Shown here: positions 1 through 10,500 of the stretch, piece after piece
How the letters are laid out: every line of letters starts with the position of its first letter
Position numbering within the stretch: position 1 is the first letter of the stretch
Source of the DNA: Psychroflexus lacisalsi
GTDB taxonomy: Bacteria; Bacteroidota; Bacteroidia; Flavobacteriales; Flavobacteriaceae
Length of the DNA: 64,000 nucleotides
Reading direction: 5' to 3'
Assembly: GCF_020164495.1 (NCBI RefSeq)
Contig: NZ_JAIQYZ010000003.1
Span: 186,001-250,000, forward strand
Notes under the pieces: generated by a model
The model's input: the letters and a program-made list of their open reading frames with translations, nothing else
The model's database searches: none
What the model was told of the DNA's origin: nothing
Translations under genes and position numbers: made by a program

Positions 1-1092
1 GTGTATACCGTAAGTGGAAAAGTCGATTCAAAACAAGAGAAAAAAGCTTCTCAAGACCTGAAGGTTAATGAGGATACCGTTGGTTATATCGCTCCGTGGA
101 AGAGTATGACTAATGCAAAATTTCTCGCTAAGCTTTTAGAACATGGTATCGATGTGCGAGCTACTACAAAACCTTTCAAAATTGAGGGTAAGTCATACGG
201 CCGTGGAAGTTTAATCATCACAAAAACCAACAATCAACAGCCAGAATTTGATTCCCTGATGGTGGAGACTGCCAATGAATTAAAAATAGATTTAAAATCA
301 ACTACTACTGGTTTTTCAGATTCTGGAACTGATTTTGGATCACCAGATGTTAAGAAAATTCATCCTCAGCGCATCGCCGTTTTGAGAGGAAAAGGAACTT
401 CATCGCTGAGCTACGGTTCACTGTGGTATTTCTTTGAGCAGGAATTGAATTATCCCATCATTTCTATTTCTACAGACGATTTCAAAAAAGTAGATTTCAA
501 AGATTATGATGTGCTGGTGCTTCCCAACGGAAACTATGTTTCAGTGTTAGATAAAAAAGATCTGGAAACTATATCCACCTGGATGAAAAGTGGAGGAAAA
601 GTGATAGCTATAGGCAGTGCGCTTTCCACTTTTGAAGGCAAAAAAGATTTTGGCTTAGAAAAAGTGAAAGTAGAAAAAGACACAACTGAAATGAATCTCA
701 TTCCTTACGCGAAGCGAGAAGAAGAACGCACCAAGGATAATATTACAGGAGCTATTTTTAAAACTAAAGTGGACAACACCCATCCCCTTGGCTTTGGTTA
801 TGACGAGAATTATCAATCTCTGAAAACAAGTTCTACAGCCTATCAATATCTCAAAAAAGGTTTTAATGTAGCTTACTTTGATGATTCCTCTAAGCGTTTA
901 AGTGGCTTTGTAGGAGAAAAAGCTTCAGAAAAAATATCGAAATCTCTGGTTTTTGGTGAACAACGTATGGGAAGAGGCAGTATAATCTACATGGTAGATG
1001 ATGTGATGTTCCGTTCCTTCTGGGAAAATGGAAAACTATTTTTCGTCAACGCTTTATTTATGGTTAATAATCAAAGTCAGAAGTTTAAGTAA
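1..1092 (+). CDS. M14-type zinc carboxypeptidase, C-terminal part (gene enters from left edge)
   Basis: The reading frame is open from base 1, so the gene begins outside the window and the GTG at base 1 is not a real start. The 363 visible residues lack the zinc-binding catalytic part. They resemble the C-terminal portion of large (about 800 residue) flavobacterial M14 carboxypeptidase-like proteins, including a glutamine-amidotransferase-like alpha/beta domain at about residues 120-215 (motifs RIAVLRG, DYDVLVLPNG, GGKVIAIGS). In this family the C-terminal domain is structural and the N-terminal domain cleaves peptides, probably in the periplasm or outside the cell. The family call rests on resemblance to remembered sequences. 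A strong terminator follows the stop codon by 17 bases, so the transcript ends here. Confidence 0.7.
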   Translation: MYTVSGKVDSKQEKKASQDLKVNEDTVGYIAPWKSMTNAKFLAKLLEHGIDVRATTKPFKIEGKSYGRGSLIITKTNNQQPEFDSLMVETANELKIDLKSTTTGFSDSGTDFGSPDVKKIHPQRIAVLRGKGTSSLSYGSLWYFFEQELNYPIISISTDDFKKVDFKDYDVLVLPNGNYVSVLDKKDLETISTWMKSGGKVIAIGSALSTFEGKKDFGLEKVKVEKDTTEMNLIPYAKREEERTKDNITGAIFKTKVDNTHPLGFGYDENYQSLKTSSTAYQYLKKGFNVAYFDDSSKRLSGFVGEKASEKISKSLVFGEQRMGRGSIIYMVDDVMFRSFWENGKLFFVNALFMVNNQSQKFK

Positions 1093-1109
1093 ATTTGATA
1101 AACAAAAAA

Positions 1110-1146
1110 CAACAAAGCCCACAATTGATAGTTGTGGGCTTTGTTG
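1110..1146 (+). terminator. Strong intrinsic terminator after the carboxypeptidase gene
   Basis: A perfect 15-bp inverted repeat (1110-1124 with 1132-1146) encloses a 7-base loop and has a GC-rich core (gcccac/gtgggc). It starts 17 bases after the stop codon. An A-rich run lies on the left and TTGTTGTCTT on the right, so it could work in both directions. Confidence 0.85.
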
Positions 1147-1529
1147 TCTTAAATAACTCGACTAATTCGAAATAATCGTACTATAATCCAAATTAACAGA
1201 AATCTTTGAGTGGACGTTTTAGTCGCTGAGTTGTTATAAATCACATTATCAAAGCTTTTTGCTATTTTAAAATTCAAATCTATTTATACCAATAGACTTA
1301 TACATTAAAGAAGTCCGAAGTAATACAAGCATTGATTTTCAAGCTTGAATAGATTTACCTCACAGGTTTTCAAACTTGTGAGGTCTCATAATTGAAATAT
1401 TTAACTTAAATAAAAATACTTAATGTTATGTTCAGAAGTCAATACGGATGAAATCCACTAGCGTTAAAAATTTTATCATTTATTTTAAAGTCTTGCTTGA
1501 TTGAGTCCTGTAATTTAGCTCAAAAAATA
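1147..1529. other. Intergenic region without a gene, containing one REP-like palindrome
   Basis: AT-rich sequence of 383 bases with no open frame that looks coding on either strand. Its only structured element is the imperfect palindrome at 1357-1384. No clear -7 promoter element (TAnnTTTG) was found directly ahead of the pirin gene. Confidence 0.6.
1357..1384. repeat. REP-like imperfect palindrome
   Basis: Arms ACCTCACAGGTTT (1357-1369) and AAACTTGTGAGGT (1372-1384) are complementary over 13 bp with one C-to-T difference (a G-U pair in RNA), separated by only two bases. It has no T-run and sits about 265 bases from the upstream gene, so it is a poor terminator. From memory, palindromes with a CCTCACAGGTTT core recur between genes in flavobacterial genomes; only this copy is visible here. 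Confidence 0.55.
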
Positions 1530-2243
1530 ATGAAAGCAGTTTTACATACAGCCAATAGCCGAGGCCACGCCAACCATGGCTGGTTAGATTCTCATCATAG
1601 TTTTAGTTTTGCAGGGTATTTTAACCCTGAACGTATGAATTTTGGAGTTCTGCGGGTGTTAAATGATGATATCGTTGCGCCTAGCATGGGTTTTGGGACG
1701 CATGGACATCAAAACATGGAAATCGTTTCTATTCCGTTGGAGGGAGATCTCAAACACAAAGATGATACTGGAAGGGAAACTATTATAAAAGCTGGCGACA
1801 TCCAAGTGATGAGTGCAGGGACAGGAATTCAACACAGCGAGTTTAATTACAGTGATAAACATTCCGTCAATTTTCTTCAAATCTGGATCGTTCCAAATCA
1901 ACAGAACGTCACTCCGAGATATGATCAAATCTCTATTGACACTTCAAGCATTAAAAATAAATTTCAACAGATTTTATCCCCAAATAAAGATGATGATGGC
2001 ATTTGGATTTATCAAGATGCTTGGTTTCATATAGGTGAATTTGATACACATACCGCAGAAACTTATCAATTGAAAAACAAAGAAAATGGTGTTTATCTTT
2101 TCTTATTGGAGGGCGAAGTTGAGATAGGTGAATTTAAGTTGTCAAAACGTGATGCAATAGGAATTACTGAAACTGATAAAATCAAAATAAACATCAAAGC
2201 CAATTCAAAGCTTCTTATTATTGAAGTACCTTATTATATTTAA
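1530..2243 (+). CDS. Pirin family protein (bicupin)
   Basis: The product is 237 residues, a little shorter than typical pirins (about 290). The N-terminal cupin carries the canonical metal ligands: H58 and H60 in GTHGHQNME, then H102 and E104 in GIQHSEFN. The opening residues (HTANSRGHANHGWLDSHHSF) match the usual RxxHGWxxxxHSFSF pirin start. Pirins are cytosolic iron-binding proteins; some bacterial ones are quercetinases and others regulate metabolic enzymes, so the substrate is not predictable. The ATG at 1530 is preferred over a TTG at 1497 because family homology begins there. The gene appears monocistronic. Confidence 0.88.
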   Translation: MKAVLHTANSRGHANHGWLDSHHSFSFAGYFNPERMNFGVLRVLNDDIVAPSMGFGTHGHQNMEIVSIPLEGDLKHKDDTGRETIIKAGDIQVMSAGTGIQHSEFNYSDKHSVNFLQIWIVPNQQNVTPRYDQISIDTSSIKNKFQQILSPNKDDDGIWIYQDAWFHIGEFDTHTAETYQLKNKENGVYLFLLEGEVEIGEFKLSKRDAIGITETDKIKINIKANSKLLIIEVPYYI

Positions 2244-2315
2244 ATATTTAATAGTATTTAACTTAATTAAAATATGATTTAAAGGCATTTTAAATAAAAA
2301 GAGCTCTTGAAGCTA

Positions 2316-2323
2316 TATTTTTG
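2316..2323 (+). promoter_or_regulatory. Bacteroidota -7 element for the SDR gene
   Basis: TATTTTTG fits the TAnnTTTG consensus and lies 23 bases before the ATG at 2347. No exact -33 TTTG is found at the expected spacing. Confidence 0.5.
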
Positions 2324-2346
2324 TAAAAAAAATAAATAAACATATC

Positions 2347-2988
2347 ATGCAAAATATATTAGTTATAGGCGCCAATGGTTCCACAGGTAGAATCATATCA
2401 AAAATATTGAGAGATTCCACAGACTTTAAACCGTTCGCTATGATCAGAAAAGAGGTTCAAAAACCTTTTTTTGAAAACCGGGGAATTGAGACAAGAATCG
2501 GAGATCTAGAACAAGATTTTTCTGATGCTTTTAAAGGAATGGACAAAGTTATTTTTGCTGCTGGCGCTGGTGGAGGAGCAAGCGAAGAAAAAACAACTGC
2601 TGTGGACCAAAAAGGAGCGATTAGAGCTGTAGAACTTGCTAAGGCTCACAAATTACAGAAATTTGTTATGCTTAGTTCAATGGGAACTGATGCACCAAGT
2701 AAAGTTGAAGGTTTAGAGACTTATTTAAAATCTAAGAAAGCAGCAGACGATTTCTTAAGAGAATCTAATATGGTTTACACTATTGTTCAGCCTGGCGGAC
2801 TTACAAATGAAAAAGGCACTGAAAAGGTAGAAGTTGCCAAAAAACTGAAGAAAATGGGTCAAATTTCTAGAGAAGATGTTGCTCAAGCTTTAGTGTATGC
2901 TTTAGAACTTGAACGAATAAAAAATACTTCTTTTGAAATGATTTCTGGTAAAAATGATCTCAAAACAGAAATGAAAAATTATAAATAA
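2347..2988 (+). CDS. Atypical short-chain dehydrogenase, NAD(P)H-binding (YwnB/HSCARG-like)
   Basis: A 213-residue Rossmann protein. The dinucleotide-binding loop is GANGSTGR at residues 8-15, followed by FAAGAGGG and the FVMLSSMGTDAP strand-and-loop typical of atypical SDRs. It has the short NAD(P)H-binding fold without a long substrate domain and lacks a clear classical YxxxK catalytic pair. Relatives act as NADP sensors or flavin/quinone-type reductases; the substrate here is unknown. It is single, with its own -7 element and a terminator immediately after. Confidence 0.85.
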   Translation: MQNILVIGANGSTGRIISKILRDSTDFKPFAMIRKEVQKPFFENRGIETRIGDLEQDFSDAFKGMDKVIFAAGAGGGASEEKTTAVDQKGAIRAVELAKAHKLQKFVMLSSMGTDAPSKVEGLETYLKSKKAADDFLRESNMVYTIVQPGGLTNEKGTEKVEVAKKLKKMGQISREDVAQALVYALELERIKNTSFEMISGKNDLKTEMKNYK

Positions 2989-3010
2989 AGTTTTATCCAA
3001 TTTAATATTT

Positions 3011-3037
3011 AAACCCTGATTAAGTTCAGGGTTTTTA
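3011..3037 (+). terminator. Intrinsic terminator after the SDR gene
   Basis: Perfect 9-bp stem aaaccctga (3011-3019) with tcagggttt (3026-3034) around a 6-base loop, followed by a short T-run. It begins 23 bases after the stop codon. Confidence 0.8.
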
Positions 3038-3058
3038 TTGTTTTGAAAATCAAATGTT

Positions 3059-3661
3059 ATGAAAGAGTTTTGGAATGAAAGGTTTGGAATGGAGGAATTT
3101 GTATATGGCATTGAGCCAAATTCATTTTTAAAGTTCGAACTAGCTAAAATAAATGAAAAAGGAAGTGCTCTTTTGCCTCTGGAAGGTGAAGGAAGAAATG
3201 CTTGTTATTTAGCTGAAAAAGACTGGCAAGTAGATGCTTTTGACTTTTCTGAAGCTGGAAAAGAAAAGGCATTAAAACTATGTAAATCAAAGCAGGTTTC
3301 AATTACTTATGATTTAAGTAAAATAGAAGATTATAAGTTTGAAGATGGAAAATATGATCTTATCGTATTAATTTACGCGCATCTGAATCCGGAGATGAGA
3401 ATAAAACTTCATAAAAATGCTATCAAGTCTTTGAAGTCTGGAGGAAAAATCATTTTAGAAGCTTTTCATCCTCAACAGTTGGAAGGACAATATAAGTCAG
3501 GTGGTCCCAAGAATAAAGAATTACTGTACGACTTAGCATCTATTAAAAATGATTTTAATGAGTTGACTGAAAGCCATGGAGAAGAACTAGAAATCGACTT
3601 AACTGAAGGCAATTTTCACAAAGGAAAAGCTTATGTCACAAGATTCACAGGCGTTAAATAA
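3059..3661 (+). CDS. Class I SAM-dependent methyltransferase, TehB-like
   Basis: A 200-residue protein with class I methyltransferase order: a SAM-binding segment LLPLEGEGRNACYLA (about residues 38-52), an acidic strand end VDAFDFS (motif II), DLIVLIYAHL (motif IV) and SGGKIILEAF (motif V). The LEGEGRNA form of motif I is characteristic of the TehB/UbiE-like small-molecule methyltransferase group. The acceptor cannot be read from the sequence. The gene sits just after a terminator, so it is presumably transcribed from its own promoter, although no exact TAnnTTTG was seen. Confidence 0.85.
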   Translation: MKEFWNERFGMEEFVYGIEPNSFLKFELAKINEKGSALLPLEGEGRNACYLAEKDWQVDAFDFSEAGKEKALKLCKSKQVSITYDLSKIEDYKFEDGKYDLIVLIYAHLNPEMRIKLHKNAIKSLKSGGKIILEAFHPQQLEGQYKSGGPKNKELLYDLASIKNDFNELTESHGEELEIDLTEGNFHKGKAYVTRFTGVK

Positions 3662-3733
3662 TTATCTAATAATTAATATCTGCACCACTTACAACATATA
3701 TGATTAAATTTACATTTTAAAGAATTAAAATTT

Positions 3734-4249
3734 ATGGCAAAAATCTATTTACTAGTTGTAGCAATTTTTATATCATTCAATTTATCTAGTCAAACTAAAG
3801 ATTTGCCAAAGTTCGATTTTGAAAATTATAATTTCTCAAAAGCTATTGTGGTCGAAGTAAAAGGTAAAGGTAAAGTTCAGCTTGAAGATGATTTGAGAAG
3901 TTGGATAAACAGTTATTTCAATGAGTCTACACTTCTAGATTCCAAGTTTTCTGAAGATTCATTTTTAATTTCAGGGAAATCATTAAGATTCTTGAAAATA
4001 AAAAATTTACCAACGGACTTGAAGTATGATATCAAAATTTCTCTTAGAGATCAAAAATACAGATTTGAAGTAAGAGCATTGTATTATAAATATTACACGG
4101 AATATAGGATTATAAGTGATGTAGATCTGATCAAAGATGATGTCATCAAAAAAGATTTATTAGAAAGTCGCTCGATAATTACTGCTTTTATAAATAATTT
4201 GAATTCAAACCTCTTCCGTTACATCACCAAAGAAAACAACGAGTGGTAA
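3734..4249 (+). CDS. Small secreted protein, possibly DUF4468-like
   Basis: A 171-residue protein with an N-terminal signal peptide (hydrophobic core LLVVAIFISF, cleavage probably after the SSQ near residue 21). The mature part alternates predicted strands and helices: KAIVVEV, RSWINSYF, SFLISGK, YDIKISLRDQKYRFEVRAL, then a helical LIKDDVIKKDLLESRSIITAF tract. This resembles DUF4468 proteins, which have a TBP-like fold and unknown function, but the assignment is tentative. It is likely periplasmic. It stands alone between a methyltransferase and the adhesin promoter region. Confidence 0.6.
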   Translation: MAKIYLLVVAIFISFNLSSQTKDLPKFDFENYNFSKAIVVEVKGKGKVQLEDDLRSWINSYFNESTLLDSKFSEDSFLISGKSLRFLKIKNLPTDLKYDIKISLRDQKYRFEVRALYYKYYTEYRIISDVDLIKDDVIKKDLLESRSIITAFINNLNSNLFRYITKENNEW

Positions 4250-4548
4250 TTGACTTCTGACTATAATATTCTTACAAAATCCTTTATTTTTTTATTTCAA
4301 TGTGTTATAATTGCTTTTTTTATTTTTAATTTGCTTTTTTAACATTTGATTTAATCATTTGATCTTCAATTAATTAAAGTCTATTTTAAACCAATTTAAT
4401 TATTCATACTTATTAATTTCATTAATATTGCTTTAATATATTAATTATTGTTTCTATTATTGTAGTTTAAGTTCTACACGTCATTTGCGGGTTTTAAGTA
4501 AACCTTAAAAATTCATCCCTCGTAGATAACTTGTGAAAACTGCAGCTA

Positions 4549-7500
4549 ATGAAAACAAAACTACTCACTCTATTTCTTATTGGATGTTCTTTATTGATTG
4601 GATTAGCTGTTTTCACTACATCTAATTCTATATCCGAAATCAATAATGATATCGCTTTTGCTGATTCTGGCATTAGTGAAAAAAAGTTTACACAACCTGC
4701 AAAGAATAAAAAAGCTGTCACATCTTTTTTTGAAATTTTTACAGATCAGACTTCATCTACCTTTAATACTCCAGACTTAGAAATTAAAAACACTCTAGGT
4801 TTAGGAGGATATGACCGTGTAATACAAAACGGAACTACTACTTTTTTAAGATGTAGTAATGATTTATCAAACAATGGAACATTTCAATTTGAAGATCCGG
4901 ATGAATCCTCTTATCCAGCTGGCACATCATTTCTTTTAGATTGGGGCGATGGAAGCACTAGTAATCAAGTTGAAGATCATACTTACAGCTCTGGTTTATT
5001 CACTCTCACTTATTCTGTTATTTTTCCAAATGGAACAACCAACACAAGTGATTTCAAGGTATTTGTTGGAACTGGTCCCCCGACTATTTCGGTAAGTCTT
5101 AGCAGTGAAGAAAATTGTTTTCCAGATCCTTATACTTTTACTGTAACAACTGGAAACAATGTTCCCGGCACTACTTATACAATTGAAATAAGTGATGGTT
5201 CTGCTCCGATAATACTTAACTCTGATAACTATCCTATTGGCGTACCAATTTCGGAAACGTTTACCCATACATTCGCAAAGACTTCTTGTAATGTCACTTC
5301 TGGAGTGGGTTTAAATACATTTACAGATTCATTTGCGATTACAGTTAATGCTACCAATCCTTGTAATCTAAAAGGGAATGCCACAGCTACTGGTCCAATT
5401 CGTGTGTCAGAACCTACTCAAGCTGATTTCAATGTTCCGGCTGATATAGCTTGTGTAAATTCGTTAGTAACTTTTACCGACACATCCGTCGGTGGAACAA
5501 ATACTACTCAAAATGGGTGTAGCGGTGATTATGGCAGATACTGGGAAATTACACCTGCTGCAGGTACCAATATTGCCGGAGGCCAATTGGGTAGTGATAA
5601 TGGAAATGCCACCGACTGGTTTTCCTGGACCAACGGTTCAGAAGATTTAGGTGTCATTTTCGATACTCCTGGGTATTATGATATCACATTAGTAACAAGA
5701 AATAATTGTGGTGAAAGCAGAATTACAAAAGAAATATGCATCATACCAGAAGTTATTGCGGAATTTACTTTAAATGAAACTGAAGCTTGTTTCGAAGAAA
5801 ATCTTATTGTAACTACAGACAACACTTCACAAGCCGATGGTTGTGATATAACTAAAAAATATGAGTGGACTGTTACAGCTACAAATCCGGATTGCCCTGC
5901 AGAGACTCCAAGCTGGAGTTTTGCCAATGGGACTGGACCAGGAGATGAAGAACCTGAATTTCAATTTGATGCTCCTGGAATTTACACCATCAGACTTGAG
6001 TTATTTATTGAAGATATTCTGCCTGGAGAAGAATGTAAAGAGGATGTCTATGAAGAAATAGTCACCATTAAAGATAGACCTAAAGCTGAAGTTCCTGATT
6101 TAATCGTTTGTCAGGATGAATTTTTTACAATTGACCCGACGGTTTACGATTGTTATACTACCGTTGGAACTACTTATTCATGGGATTTTTCATCGTCTTC
6201 AGCAGCATCCATTGCAGGTTCAAATGACCCTAATCCATCTATTTCGTACGATACTCCAGGAATTTATAATTACACCCTTACTGTAACAAACGATTGTGGA
6301 CCAACTACAAAAACAGGAACTATTGAGGTCCTTCCTCCAGTATATATTGAAGCTAATGGCCCCACTGAGGTCTGTGTGGATGGAGAAATTTTATTGAATG
6401 GGACCATATCTGGAGGAACAGGGATTGGGAATTGGACAGCAGGTGTGGCTGGGGGAACTTTCAGTCCAGATGCAAGTGCTTTAGATCCAACCTATACTCC
6501 GCCAACTGGCTATGTGGGTGATATTACGTTTACACTGACTCCTGATAATTCTGGAACGCTTTGTTCTGAACCTATCGATACTCATACCGTTACCATTTCA
6601 CCAGGTCCTGAAGTAGATGCTGGAAGTTATGAGCCTATTTGTGTGAATAGCAGTATTAACCTCAATGGGAGTTTTGGAGGAACAGCGTCTAACATCACAT
6701 GGACATCATCTGTAGGCGGTACATTTACAGATCCAACAAATCCAAATACGGAATTCACACCCCCAGTTGGTTTTACTGGAACAATTACACTTATCATTAC
6801 TACAGATGATCCTTTAGGCTCATGCGAAGCTAATTCGGATACTGTGGATCTGGAAGTATTACCATTAGGGGAAGTTGATCCTCTTCCAGATTTAGAGTTT
6901 TGTAATACTGAAGAAGTTTCTGAAATTATTTTTAGTTCGCCTAATACTTCTAATACGACTAATTTTGAATGGGAGATTGACACCAATATTGGATTAACCC
7001 CACTTTCAGGAACTGGTAATCTACCGAGTTTTACAGCAGAAAATTTAACTGAATTTCCAATAATTGCTACAGTCACAGTCACACCATTTGTTAATTCTGG
7101 TAGCACAAGTTGTGAAGGAGTCTCAGAGACATTCACCATCACAATTAATCCTGCTCCTATCATTATTGATACAACGATAGATTTGTGTAATGGAAATGTT
7201 TTTGATTACACGCCAACCTCGGGTGGCGGAAACTTTGTACCAGCCGGAACGACATATATTTGGAATAATCCTGTGAGCAATCCTCCTGGAGCTATAGTAG
7301 GTGGTTTTGCAGAAACAACACCTCAAACAAGTATAGCTCAACCTATAGAAAATTTAACAACCAATGCTGCATCTTTAGTTTACACCGTCACCCCAATACT
7401 TGATGGTTGTGAGGGTAAACCCTTCACATTGACTGTCAATTTTGATGATGAGCCTGTCATTCAAGACATCACTCTTGAAGTTTGCAGTGATGAAAGTTTA

Positions 7501-10500
7501 TCAATTGTTCCAGATGAAAATTTTTCTGGAAATCAAATTCCGCTAGGAACTACTTATAAATGGGACCTCCCAGTTGTGAATCCTGCAGGATCAATTACAG
7601 GAGCGACTGCAGAATCTATACCTACCACTTCTATTGATCAACAACTAACAAACATTTCCAGTGAAACGGCTACGGTCACCTACACAATAACACCAGATGT
7701 GGACGGATGCGAAGGAGAACCATTCACACTTACTTTGGTTGTAAAGCCAGAACCTTTTGTAGGAGATAACTCAATAAATATATGTAGTGGTGAGAATTTT
7801 AATATTACTCCAGAAGATATTCTACCAAACCGAGTGCCTGCAGGAACTCTATATACCTGGGACGTACCCACAGTATCCATACCAGGAACAATTTCTGGAA
7901 TAACAGATGGGACACCACCACAATCTGAAGTTTCTCAAACGCTCGTAAGCAACAGCAGCGAAGAGGTAGTTGTTACTTATGAGGTTACACCAGAACATGA
8001 CGGGTGTTTTGGAGAGCCGTTTTTAATAGAAGTTACTGTTGAACCTAAACCATTTATTGAAGATATTACTGAAAACATTTGTACTGGAGGAACCTTTTCG
8101 GTTTTACCGGATAATTCTGGTAGTAATACCGTACCTGTAAATACTACCTATACCTGGACAGAACCTGTAAGTGTTCCTGCAGGAGCAATTACTGGTGGTG
8201 CTGCAAAGACAACTCCACAAACGGAAATCAGTCAGAATGTTACAAATACATCAGAAAATATTGCAACCCTAACTTATACAGTGACTCCTCGATCTGGAAA
8301 TTGTGTTGGAGATCCTTTTACAGTGGAAGTTATTGTTGAAAGCTCTGGTCTTATTCAGGAAGAACCACAATCTTTTCAAACGATTTGTGAAGGTGGACAG
8401 ATATCACCTTTAGGCGTAAGTTTAGAAAGTGGCGAATCCACCTCAACAACTTACCAGTGGTTTAGAAATACAACACCAACAAATGCCGGGGGAACAGAAA
8501 TTCCTGGAGCTACAGATGCTACTTACCTACCACCCGCTTTTGATATTCCAGGTACTTATTTCTTTTACGTAGTCGTAAGTCCGGAAGGAGATCAATGTGG
8601 AGATGTGATTAGTCAGGTTTCTGAAGTTGAGGTTATAGAAGATCCTGTTATCGATGTTCAACCACTGGATAATCAAGAACTGTGTCTTGATGCACCTGCA
8701 AACGAATTAAACGTTGAAGTTTCTGGTGGGGTTGGACAATTCAATTATCAATGGTATGTAAATACTACAGCAGACGCGACAACTGGTACTGAAATTCCTG
8801 ATGAAACTAATTCTAGCTTCACCCCTCCAACGGATCAGGAAGGAATATTATTTTATTATGTTGTTATTTCTCAAGAGGCCGCAGGATGTGAAACTGTAAG
8901 TGTTCCAGCAAGAATAAGAGTTGAACCACAACCAGTAATCAATCAGCAACCACAGTCGGAAGAATTATGTCTGAATGCAACACCGAATTTATTATCGGTT
9001 AATTTAAACTTTAGCCTTGGAACACCGACTTATCAATGGTTTGAAAACGATGAAAGTAGTAACACTGGTGGTACAGCTATCACTGGCGCCAACCAACCTA
9101 CATTTCTACCTCCAACTGATGTAGCTGGTGAGCAATTCTATTATGCAGTGGTAAGTTTTGATAATTCAAGCTGTGGACCAGTGGTTTCTGACCCTGCAAC
9201 TTTGACGGTAGTTCCTTTTGCTGAAATAAATCCAGTTGAAGATATTGAGGTGTGTAGAGGAGATGAAATTAGTGGAATTAATTTTTCAACAACTGCTCCT
9301 ACAATGGTTACATCTTATGAATGGACAAACTCAAATCCTGAAATAGGACTTGCAGCTAATGGAGCTGGAAATATACCAGTCTTCACTGCAACGAATACAA
9401 CTGGTGTAACACAAACGGCTGTCATTACTGTAACGTCCGAAAGTAGTTTTAGTGGAGATCCTTGTGGACAAAGCACAATTGAATTTACTATAACGGTCTC
9501 TTCTGAGGTGATTGACAATGCTGTGATTTCAGATTATAACGGAAACCAAACCAGTTGTGCAGATGCCAACGATGGAAGTATTCAAATAAGTCCTGAAGGT
9601 GGAATTCCAATATCAAATACACAGTCTTACATATTTAACTGGAGTGGTCCAGACGGTTTCAGTTCCAATCAAGAAGATATTTTCAATTTAAAGCAAGGAA
9701 TTTATACCCTTGAAATCACTGATGGATTTGGATGTGTGAATGAATTCAACTATGCAATCGAAGCACCTGATGAACTTATCGTCACGGAAGATGCCGTACT
9801 AAACATCCAATGCCATGGAGAATTTACCGGTAAAATTCTTATTTCCTTATCCGGAGGTACTGGAAGCTACTCTTACTCCTGGCTAAAAGACGGGATGCTG
9901 GTTGCTACAACACAAGATTTAGAAAATATCGGCGCCGGTTACTATACAGTCATTGCAACAGATCAAAATAATTGTTCAATAACGGAAGGCTTTGAGATAA
10001 CTGAACCAGACCCCATAAGCATTGAAGTACTCGAAAAGACAGCTATAGTCTGTACAGATGAAATTAGTATTCCAAAAAACGAAACTTCCAAAGCTGTTGG
10101 AGATGAATTTAATGGATTCATCAATATTTCTGTAGAAGGAGGAACACCATTGCAAACGGGGCCAAACGAATTTACTTATCAATACGAATGGAAGAATGCT
10201 GTAAATCAAGTCATTTCAACAGAAAAGAATCTTACAGGTGTTGGTCCTGGCTCCTACAGTGTTGATGTATATGATAACCTTACTTGTATAGCTTCAAAAG
10301 ATGTAGAATTGATCATGCCAGACCCCATCAAAATTGAGGTTAGCTCGCAAGATGAGACTTGTGCCTTTGGTGAAGATGGACAAATTTCACTAAACATTGA
10401 AGGAGGGACTGCTCCTTACAATGTAGAGTGGAGCAATGGAGCAACCGGCAAAGAATTGAGTCAGTTGCCACCAGGGGCTTATACTGCAAATGTTACCGAT

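Noticed and set aside
7144-8350. A CRISPR-like array in the adhesin
   Set aside because: The 300-bp units are in-frame protein repeats with divergent DNA; there are no short identical repeats with unique spacers and no cas genes.
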